Source: an uncultured Brachyspira sp.
GTDB lineage: Bacteria > Spirochaetota > Brachyspiria > Brachyspirales > Brachyspiraceae
DNA: 9,661 bases
Reading direction: 5' to 3'
Assembly: GCA_934725655.1 (NCBI GenBank)
Contig: CAKVCJ010000056.1
Coordinates: forward strand, 1-9,661
The notes below the pieces were generated by a model. The model saw only the letters and a program-made list of their open reading frames with translations. It was not told the origin of the DNA and did no database searches. Each line of letters opens with the position of its first letter. Within the stretch, counting starts at the first letter, position 1. This document shows positions 1 to 4,953 of the stretch, in pieces. A program made the translations under genes and the position numbers.

Positions 1-2
1 AA

Positions 3-98
3 AGGGATTTAGTAGAATTACAGCATAAAAACTACGAGCTTAAAAAACAAATAGAGTATTTGAAAAATCCTTATATAGAGTACGGAGCTTTACAATGA
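3..98 (+). CDS. Partial CDS, C-terminal end of a phage hypothetical protein
   Basis: An open frame enters from the left edge and runs 31 codons to a TGA, with no start codon inside the window. The visible tail is charged and helix-like (LVELQHKNYELKKQIEYLKN, then a short tyrosine-containing end), which suggests the end of a coiled coil. Its TGA overlaps the ATG of the next gene (ATGA at 95-98), the usual arrangement for translationally coupled phage genes, and that supports the frame being coding. Function cannot be told from so short a piece. Confidence 0.6.
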   Translation, partial: RDLVELQHKNYELKKQIEYLKNPYIEYGALQ

Positions 99-340
99 AA
101 AAGGAAAGCATAATAAAAGCTAAAATAAAGCAGGCTAAAAGAAATAAAAGAATTAGGAATATATTTAATAGGTATAATAAATTACTGCATAAAGTTTTTT
201 TATCTGTAAAAGTTGATTGGAAATATAAAAGCCCTATGGTTAGTTTTATAAATATGAAAGTTAAAGGCAAGAAGTTAAAAAAACTCCATTCGGCTTGTAA
301 AAATTGGAAAAATAAAGAACTTAAAATATTTACAGGATAG
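95..340 (+). CDS. Small, very basic phage hypothetical protein (81 aa)
   Basis: I do not recognise this family. The protein is strikingly cationic: about 22 lysines and 4 arginines in 81 residues, against only about three acidic residues. The N-terminal third is a likely amphipathic basic helix (KAKIKQAKRNKRIRNIFNRY). There is no signal peptide or membrane segment and only one cysteine. The start is supported by GGAG at 84-87, seven bases before the ATG, and by the ATGA overlap with the upstream frame. The DUF1599 gene begins four bases after its stop, so the two are probably cotranscribed. The charge would suit nucleic-acid binding, but that is inference from composition alone. Confidence 0.7.
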   Translation: MKKESIIKAKIKQAKRNKRIRNIFNRYNKLLHKVFLSVKVDWKYKSPMVSFINMKVKGKKLKKLHSACKNWKNKELKIFTG

Positions 341-344
341 AAAA

Positions 345-959
345 ATGACACTTGACGAAGCTATAATACATACAGAAGAAGTTTATGAAAGATTAAAAGA
401 TAAGTGTGTAGATTGTGCTAATGAGCATCAACAGTTAGCACAATGGTTAAAAGATTATAAAGAAATAAAATCTAAAGAGGTATATACAATGAATAAAGAA
501 CAGCAAATAAAAAAATGGTTTAATTCTTTATATGAAGATTTTTATATTGCAGATATAACAGATATTGAATGCTTAAAATCAAATATAAGGTCTTTTAAAA
601 CAAATCTAAAAAAACAATATAAAGATTTTATGGAGCATAATTTAAAAGATTTATTTATGCGTTCTATAGGTTTTTTGATTACAAAATATAAAAAAGATGA
701 ATATTTAATATTAAAGCAATTAGAAACTTTATTAATCAAAAAGAATAAAGATTATAATAGTTCCTTTGATAGAACAGTAGATGAATACGGTTATGTAGTT
801 ATAGCTATAAGATTAGAAGATAAAATAAACAGATTAAACAATCTTATAAAAAATAATAATGAAGTGAAAGATGAAAGCATAGAAGATACATTGCTAGACA
901 TCGCAGGCTACTGCGTTTTAAGTTTAATATATTTGGAGAATAAGGAGTTTAAACAATGA
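345..959 (+). CDS. DUF1599 / nucleotide-modification-associated domain 1 protein with an extra Cys/His N-terminal region
   Basis: Residues 129-204 match the phage DUF1599 pattern (all-alpha, MazG-like NTP pyrophosphatase relatives). Visible elements are KNKDYN at 133-138, the acidic RLEDK at 156-160 where metal ligands are expected, and DESIEDTLLDIAGY at 177-190 with D182 and D186. By family knowledge such proteins act on nucleotide pools or in base-modification pathways; substrate and activity here are unknown. Residues 1-47 form a separate module with CVDCANEHQQLAQWLKDYK (C21, C24, H28), like a short N-terminal element found in Firmicute phage proteins. Start: CAGGA at 333-337. An in-frame ATG at 489 (M49), preceded by AAAGAGG, could give a shorter 156-aa product. 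The TGA overlaps the next ATG. Confidence 0.75.
   Translation: MTLDEAIIHTEEVYERLKDKCVDCANEHQQLAQWLKDYKEIKSKEVYTMNKEQQIKKWFNSLYEDFYIADITDIECLKSNIRSFKTNLKKQYKDFMEHNLKDLFMRSIGFLITKYKKDEYLILKQLETLLIKKNKDYNSSFDRTVDEYGYVVIAIRLEDKINRLNNLIKNNNEVKDESIEDTLLDIAGYCVLSLIYLENKEFKQ
474..480 (+). promoter_or_regulatory. Internal ribosome binding site for a possible second start (M49)
   Basis: AAAGAGG lies eight bases before an in-frame ATG at 489-491, inside the DUF1599 gene and exactly at the junction between its Cys/His head and the rest of the protein. It could drive a short form lacking the head, or be a relic of two formerly separate genes. Purine-rich hexamers are common in this sequence, so the call is tentative. 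Confidence 0.35.
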
Positions 960-1252
960 TATTAATAAAAACTAAAGATGATTTATATAATTTAAATAAT
1001 GTTTTAAGAATATACCCGCATACTATTTCAGATAATGAAACTGAAATATATTTGATTAGAGTAATGGATAATAGCAACAACGCTTATTGGATTTATAAAA
1101 GTGAAAATAAAGAAATGAGAGACAAGGTTTACAATGAAATACAAAAACAAATAATATATTTAAATACTAAAGAAGTAGGCGATTATATAGATGTGGAAGC
1201 TATAGTAAAAGAAGTAGAAAATAAAACAGATGATAGATTATATTATAATTAA
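956..1252 (+). CDS. Phage hypothetical protein (98 aa)
   Basis: Not recognised. The protein is soluble and mixed alpha/beta in appearance: an N-terminal ILIKTKDDLYNLNNVLRI segment, a middle part with likely strands (TEIYLIRVMD, NAYWIYKS), then a charged helix (EMRDKVYNEIQKQIIYL) and an acidic tail. No cysteines, signal peptide or membrane segment are present. The start is well supported by AAGGAG at 942-947, eight bases before the ATG, and by the ATGA overlap with the DUF1599 gene, which implies coupled translation. It is likely an early-region accessory protein; no function can be assigned. Confidence 0.75.
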   Translation: MILIKTKDDLYNLNNVLRIYPHTISDNETEIYLIRVMDNSNNAYWIYKSENKEMRDKVYNEIQKQIIYLNTKEVGDYIDVEAIVKEVENKTDDRLYYN

Positions 1253-1272
1253 AGGTTGAGATATGTATAATC

Positions 1273-1277
1273 AGGAG
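1273..1277 (+). promoter_or_regulatory. Ribosome binding site pointing to an ATG at 1286 that is out of frame with the following gene
   Basis: AGGAG sits eight bases before the ATG at 1286-1288, ideal spacing. The frame opened there reads MKCQPNGFYFRE and stops at 1322-1324. The long 153-codon frame starts at 1302 with no ribosome binding site of its own. This is the main evidence that the downstream gene is frameshifted near its 5' end. Confidence 0.5.
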
Positions 1278-1301
1278 TTTAAATAATGAAATGTCAGCCT
1301 A

Positions 1302-1763
1302 ATGGTTTTTACTTTAGAGAATAGCTGTAGTAAGTTCGGCTATGCTTTTTATGTAAAAGGAAAAAAGAACTTTAATATTTTTCTTACAGAATATAAAGAC
1401 CATATAGAATATGAAAAAAATCTTAATAGATATATTCAGCATAAAGATAACTATGTAATTTATAATAATGATATAGTTCTTAATCATGGTTTAGCGGTTA
1501 TATATAAAATGATACCTTATTTTAAAAAAGGTCAAAAAACTCATAAAGACAATAAATATTATTATATATATTTTTATAACACTCTTTTAGTAAAATTAGA
1601 ATGGGAAAAACTGCAGGATATTTGGAATAAAAGAATAGAAAACGGAAAAGAAAAAAGTTTTGGATATTTAAGATTTGCTTTAGGCGGTTTTAATAAATAT
1701 ATAGACTATGTTTTAGAAAACTATTGTTATTTTGTATTAGGTATAACACCGAAGGAGCTTTAA
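1302..1763 (+). CDS. Phage hypothetical protein, 153-aa frame with a probable 5' frameshift
   Basis: Not recognised. It is a soluble protein rich in aromatic residues and lysine, with many tyrosines in the centre (DNKYYYIYFYNT) and no signal peptide or convincing membrane segment. The ATG at 1302 has no ribosome binding site. A good site at 1273-1277 serves an ATG at 1286 in another frame, which stops after 12 codons. Removing one T from the T5 run at 1306-1310 would fuse the two into MKCQPNGFTLENSCSKFGY and onward, giving a natural start. The gene is therefore either disrupted, subject to homopolymer slippage, or carries a sequencing error. The next gene starts two bases after its stop, so it lies in the same operon. 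Confidence 0.6.
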   Translation: MVFTLENSCSKFGYAFYVKGKKNFNIFLTEYKDHIEYEKNLNRYIQHKDNYVIYNNDIVLNHGLAVIYKMIPYFKKGQKTHKDNKYYYIYFYNTLLVKLEWEKLQDIWNKRIENGKEKSFGYLRFALGGFNKYIDYVLENYCYFVLGITPKEL

Positions 1764-1765
1764 AA

Positions 1766-1975
1766 ATGAAAAACAAATATAATATTGAAGAGATAGAACA
1801 CAATAAAGCTGACAGCAGTCGAGGTTTTTTCGTTGTTTGTTTAGCAACAAGTAAAAAGATTGATGATTTAAGCTGTGATGATTTAAGCTGTGATGATTTC
1901 AAGGCTTTATATAGCGGTTATACTTGTAAAGAATTAAAAGCTATGTATAAATTAGAAAATGATATTAAATACTAA
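1766..1975 (+). CDS. Small phage hypothetical protein with a tandem DDLSC repeat (69 aa)
   Basis: Not recognised. The frame stays open back to an ATG at 1724, but the start at 1766 is preferred: GAAGGAG at 1751-1757 precedes it by eight bases, and the earlier ATG lies inside the upstream gene with no such site. The N-terminal half contains SSRGFFVVCLATSKK, a likely buried strand. The centre holds the repeated pentapeptide DDLSC-DDLSC-DDF, encoded by a 15-bp tandem duplication, followed by a lysine-rich helix with one more cysteine (YTCKELKAMYKL). Four cysteines in 69 residues could allow metal or disulfide chemistry, but no known motif is complete. A longer 83-aa form from 1724 is unlikely. 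Confidence 0.65.
   Translation: MKNKYNIEEIEHNKADSSRGFFVVCLATSKKIDDLSCDDLSCDDFKALYSGYTCKELKAMYKLENDIKY
1861..1899 (+). repeat. 15-bp tandem repeat (2.6 copies) inside the 69-aa gene
   Basis: The unit TGATGATTTAAGCTG occurs at 1861-1875 and 1876-1890, identical in both, followed by nine matching bases at 1891-1899. Being a multiple of three, it adds or removes DDLSC units without breaking the frame. Perfect identity implies a recent duplication. Confidence 0.85.
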
Positions 1976-1992
1976 TTAAAGGGGGTGTAAAA

Positions 1993-2196
1993 ATGACTAA
2001 TAAACAGAAAACACAATATTACTGCTTTGAATGTAAGTTTGCTAAATCATCATATGGTGCTTTGATTTGTAAGGTATACAAAAGAGCAACTGGAATATCA
2101 AATAAGGCTTGTTTAGATTTTGAACTGAAGAAAGATTTTGTTAGAAGAAAAAACATAAAAAAAACGGCAAAACTGAAAGAGTGCTTAAATGAATAA
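1993..2196 (+). CDS. Four-cysteine small phage protein, probable metal-binding (67 aa)
   Basis: The protein has C11 and C14 in YCFEC, C26 in LICKVY and C40 in ACLDFE, i.e. CxxC-x11-C-x13-C. Short phage proteins with this spacing and a closing C-x-D-F-E are common and are usually taken as zinc-ribbon-like or iron-sulfur-type small folds; the bound metal is inference. The C-terminal third is basic (KKDFVRRKNIKKTAKLK), which would suit contact with nucleic acid. The start is strong: AAAGGGGGTG at 1978-1987, five bases before the ATG, is close to a full anti-16S match. The last eight bases overlap the next gene (ATGAATAA), indicating coupling to the NinB-like gene. Confidence 0.75.
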   Translation: MTNKQKTQYYCFECKFAKSSYGALICKVYKRATGISNKACLDFELKKDFVRRKNIKKTAKLKECLNE

Positions 2197-2656
2197 AGTA
2201 TTTGAATTAAACACAGAAAGCTTAAAAGAACTATCATCTTTTATTCAATCTATAGAAAATAAAGAGAAATATATTATTGAAGTGCATAGAAAGCATAGAA
2301 GCTACGAGCAGTTAAAATACTACTTTGGAGCTATACTTCCTGCTATTCTTTATTTTATAAGAGATGAGATAAAAATTAATTGCGTAGATGATTTACATAT
2401 ATATCTTAAAGAGTTTTACGCTTTTGAAACAAAGCAGGAATATTTTAAGAAAACTGTAATTAACGGAAAAACAAGATATATAAATACCTTCAGCATAGAT
2501 TTTGAAAAATGCTCTCAAAACGATATTAATCTTTATTTATCTTTTATAGAAAATAATTTAAATAAGCTCATTACTATAGACTGCGGTAATTTTGAAGATT
2601 TAATTAATGAGTTTAGTAATTATTCTTCAGTAAATACTATTAATATAATAAGATAA
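2189..2656 (+). CDS. Putative NinB/Orf-like recombination protein (155 aa)
   Basis: The N-terminal half has the layout of the NinB (lambda Orf) group: an opening FELNTESLKELSSFIQSI, a strand KYIIEVHR, then HRSYEQLKYYFGAILPAIL, which corresponds to the family's R-S/T-L-x-Q-N-x-x-Y/W motif, followed by DDLHIYLKEFY as the usual helix. Family members are small dimeric single-strand-binding helpers of phage recombination. The match is by eye, and the canonical Q-N is Q-L here, so the assignment is moderate. A generic phage hypothetical is the alternative. GAAAGAG at 2175-2181 and an eight-base overlap with the four-cysteine gene support the start. Confidence 0.6.
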   Translation: MNKVFELNTESLKELSSFIQSIENKEKYIIEVHRKHRSYEQLKYYFGAILPAILYFIRDEIKINCVDDLHIYLKEFYAFETKQEYFKKTVINGKTRYINTFSIDFEKCSQNDINLYLSFIENNLNKLITIDCGNFEDLINEFSNYSSVNTINIIR

Positions 2657-2681
2657 TAAGGCAATAAATAAGGAGTAAGTA

Positions 2682-2782
2682 ATGAATATAGAACTAATAA
2701 AATAAAAAATAAAGATTTTAAGACATTTTTAGAAAACAATAAAGATAAAATACAACAAATAGTAAAACAAATTAAAGGATAA
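2682..2782 (+). pseudogene. Tiny phage ORF broken by a one-base frameshift (about 33 aa if restored)
   Basis: AAGGAG at 2670-2675 precedes an ATG at 2682 at good spacing, but the frame stops after MNIELIK at 2703-2705. The -1 frame is then open to TAA at 2780-2782 and reads like a real charged helix (KIKNKDFKTFLENNKDKI and onward). Adding one A to the A4 run at 2699-2702 yields one continuous peptide of about 33 residues. It fills the otherwise empty gap between the NinB-like gene and the 81-aa gene. It may be a degraded gene, a sequencing indel, or a chance open frame in AT-rich DNA. No function is suggested. Confidence 0.4.
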
Positions 2783-2803
2783 TCTATAATATAAGGAACA
2801 AAA

Positions 2804-3049
2804 ATGATTTGGTATGAGAAACTTAAAACTTTTGATTTTAATCACGTAAAAAATATAGCTTACAGATGCCGTACTAATAAAAAAATAGCTGATGAGCTTA
2901 ATATAACTTTGGGGCAGTTAATATATATAAGATATAATAATTATTTAATAAATGATAAAGGTATTAGAGAGTTGGCAGTACAATTGGCATTAGCTATAGA
3001 AGAAGGAATATCGCAGTACAAAAAAGATAGATTAAAAGAAGATATATAA
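2804..3049 (+). CDS. Small phage protein with a possible helix-turn-helix (81 aa)
   Basis: The family is not identified. The segment TNKKIADELNITLGQLIYIR (about residues 24-43) has the spacing of a helix-turn-helix: a charged helix with an alanine, a short turn, then a second helix with basic and aromatic residues. This would suit a late-gene activator or DNA-binding accessory protein. The C-terminal half is helical (IRELAVQLALAIEEGISQY). The start is supported by AAGGAA at 2793-2798, five bases before the ATG. It is the last gene before the non-coding gap and the packaging module, a place where some phages encode late-gene regulators, but a regulatory role is inference from position and one weak motif. 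Confidence 0.65.
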   Translation: MIWYEKLKTFDFNHVKNIAYRCRTNKKIADELNITLGQLIYIRYNNYLINDKGIRELAVQLALAIEEGISQYKKDRLKEDI

Positions 3050-3187
3050 TTGTTTATTTATGAAAAAAAATCCAAATTTCTAATGTAAAAAAATAATTAT
3101 TCTTATAAAATCTTATAACTTTTTTATATAAAGATGTGTTAAAATTATCTAAAAGTAGAAAAAAAACGGCTAAAATAGAAAAAATGT
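3050..3187 (+). promoter_or_regulatory. Non-coding gap before the packaging genes, with candidate terminator and promoter
   Basis: This is the only sizeable + strand gap in the phage part. TTATAA at 3103-3108 and again at 3113-3118 could form a weak AT-only hairpin followed by six Ts (3120-3125). Downstream, TGTTAAAAT at 3137-3145 fits an extended -10 element (TGnTAnnnT), with no good -35 at 17-18 bases. Together they could end early transcription and start the late packaging operon. In such AT-rich DNA both matches may be chance. Confidence 0.3.
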
Positions 3188-3502
3188 ATGGAAAAAACAA
3201 GCAAAAAAAGAAAGAAAACAGGAGGCAGACAAAAAGGCACGCCTAATAAAATATCAAAAAAAATAGCTAATAATTTAATTAAAGAGTATTTTTTTGAGGC
3301 GGATAATTTGAAAACAGGGGAAACAGAAAGGTTTAATGCTTTAATTACAGAGCTTGAAAAACTCGCCTTATATTCTAAAAAAGAGATTGTAAAGATTAAA
3401 GCAATAGATATTATATTTAAATCTTTAGGGATATATGACAATAAGACAAATATAGATATAGATAATAATAATAATATTAATATAAAAGTAGAGTATAAAT
3501 AA
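3188..3502 (+). CDS. Putative terminase small subunit (104 aa)
   Basis: The small terminase recognises phage DNA and recruits the large subunit for packaging. The N-terminus is highly basic (KTSKKRKKTGGRQKGTPNK), and its GGRQKGTPNK element at about residues 12-21 is typical of small terminase-like and related phage DNA-binding proteins. A helical middle part (RFNALITELEKLALYSKKEI) and an asparagine-rich tail ending in a short strand (NINIKVEYK) also resemble small terminases. Position is the strongest support: its stop lies two bases before the large terminase ATG. There is no clear ribosome binding site before the ATG at 3188, and the nearby ATG at 3184 opens only a 20-codon frame. Confidence in the role is moderate. 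Confidence 0.65.
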   Translation: MEKTSKKRKKTGGRQKGTPNKISKKIANNLIKEYFFEADNLKTGETERFNALITELEKLALYSKKEIVKIKAIDIIFKSLGIYDNKTNIDIDNNNNINIKVEYK

Positions 3503-3504
3503 AA

Positions 3505-4953
3505 ATGGACTTAAAACTACAAATTACAAAACCTTTTGCATATTGGCTTCAAGTTAAGAAGCGTATTAAGATAGCATTCGGAGGCAGGGGCGGTGCTAAA
3601 AGCGAATGTATAGTTAGGATGCTTGTATTATTAAGTTTTGTTTATACTGACTGTACTATTCTTTTTGCACGCGAAACTCAAAAATCTATAGAGGACTCAA
3701 GCTATCAGTCATTAGCAGATATAATAAAAACTAATGAGCTTGAGCCGTATTTTTATATTACAAAAACTGAAGTAATTAATAAAGCAACAAATGTTAAGTT
3801 TATATTCAAAGGCTTAAGAGAAAGCGGAATTGTAGGCGTTAAATCTATTTATAAAATAAAAATATGCTTCATAGAAGAGGGACAGGCAATAACTCAGGGA
3901 AGCTGGGAGATATTAGAGCCGTCAATAAGGGCGGAAGATGCTGAGATATGGTGGGCTTTTAACCCTCGTAAAGCTTCCGACCCTGTTTATCAAATAGTTA
4001 ATCGCTATCAATTAGAAGAAAAAACATTTATAACTGACGGCAAAGAATATAAATATTATCAATATGAAGATGATGATTATTTAATAACTAAAGTCAATTT
4101 TGATTCAAATTATTTCTTTCCGCCTGTGCTTGAAAAAACGAGGCAGATGTGCCTTAAATATCAGCCTCAATTATATGCTAATATATGGCTTGGAGAATTA
4201 CAAAGACAGCAGGGTAAGATATTCGCTGAAAGTTCTTTAAGATTTTTTAATGCTGAAGATTATAAAAACAATTTAGACATACATTACACTAAAAAAGCAA
4301 TTATTGACCCTGCTTTTGGGCGTGAGAACTGCTTCACCTCCTGTATTATATATTCTCAAATAGGCAAAGACTTTTATATACATGACAGCGGTTTGATGAG
4401 GGCGGACGGCGTGAGAACAGCAGATGAATTATTAATTGATTTTCTTAATAGAAATAAAATAAGAGAAGTAATGATTGAAGCGAATTTTAGTCAAAAAGAA
4501 TTGGCAAAAAAATTAAGCAGGTATTTTAATGTAAGACCGTTTTATGTAAAACAGAATAAGATTGAAAGGATAATAAATGCCTCTATACCTATAAGGGAGC
4601 ATGTTTTATTTGATGATAAAAGTTTAACTGCCCCTGAAATCAACAGTATGGATGAATGGCTTAAAAACAAAGACGGACGCAATTTTATAGCTATGATGCA
4701 GTTATTGGATTTCTCTGATATACCGAGCGAGAATAATATTCAGGGCGATGATTTCAGTTATATAGATTTTCCTGATTGTTTAGCCTCTCTTGTTATGTAT
4801 GCTCCTAAACCTAAAGCATTAATAAGTAATAAAGAAACGGCATCATTTAATAATACTGAAAATACAGATATAAACAGACAGGAAATAAAAGACAGAATAA
4901 AAACTATAACAAATAATAAAAAAGGAGTGAGCGGTTTTGGATTTGATAGATAA
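3505..4953 (+). CDS. Terminase large subunit, PBSX/Terminase_3 type (482 aa)
   Basis: This is the packaging motor: an N-terminal ATPase that pumps DNA into the prohead and a C-terminal RNase-H-like nuclease that cuts it. Visible motifs are Walker A GGRGGAKS at 26-33; Walker B KICFIEE ending at E124-E125; and the coupling-motif region WWAFNP at 149-154. The nuclease has D268 in IIDPAFG, E325 in VMIEANFS, and D421/D424 in DFPDCLASL, matching the three acidic positions of the family. Length is normal and no break is seen, so the gene looks intact. It follows the small terminase by two bases and overlaps the portal start by 17 bases. Its DNA is noticeably less AT-rich than the early genes. Confidence 0.93.
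   Translation: MDLKLQITKPFAYWLQVKKRIKIAFGGRGGAKSECIVRMLVLLSFVYTDCTILFARETQKSIEDSSYQSLADIIKTNELEPYFYITKTEVINKATNVKFIFKGLRESGIVGVKSIYKIKICFIEEGQAITQGSWEILEPSIRAEDAEIWWAFNPRKASDPVYQIVNRYQLEEKTFITDGKEYKYYQYEDDDYLITKVNFDSNYFFPPVLEKTRQMCLKYQPQLYANIWLGELQRQQGKIFAESSLRFFNAEDYKNNLDIHYTKKAIIDPAFGRENCFTSCIIYSQIGKDFYIHDSGLMRADGVRTADELLIDFLNRNKIREVMIEANFSQKELAKKLSRYFNVRPFYVKQNKIERIINASIPIREHVLFDDKSLTAPEINSMDEWLKNKDGRNFIAMMQLLDFSDIPSENNIQGDDFSYIDFPDCLASLVMYAPKPKALISNKETASFNNTENTDINRQEIKDRIKTITNNKKGVSGFGFDR
4921..4927 (+). promoter_or_regulatory. Ribosome binding site that fixes the TTG start of the portal gene
   Basis: AAAGGAG lies inside the 3' end of the large terminase gene, nine bases before TTG at 4937. 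The portal frame has no ATG until about residue 74, deep within conserved sequence, so a TTG start here (or at 4943) is the best choice. Confidence 0.7.

Noticed and set aside
40..351. 103-codon - strand frame rich in F, L and I over the first genes
   Set aside because: It is a shadow of the basic 81-aa gene; complements of AAA/AAT-rich codons mimic membrane segments.
1724..1765. Longer start (ATG at 1724) for the 69-aa repeat-containing protein
   Set aside because: It lies in the upstream gene without a ribosome site, whereas the ATG at 1766 has GAAGGAG at ideal spacing.
2699..2712. Programmed -1 frameshifting in the tiny ORF
   Set aside because: The AAAAAAT run lies after the zero-frame stop, and no downstream stem-loop is visible; a simple indel explains it better.
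3184..3246. ATG at 3184 opening a 20-codon basic frame overlapping the small terminase
   Set aside because: No ribosome binding site and no continuation; the terminase-like frame from 3188 fits the family and context.
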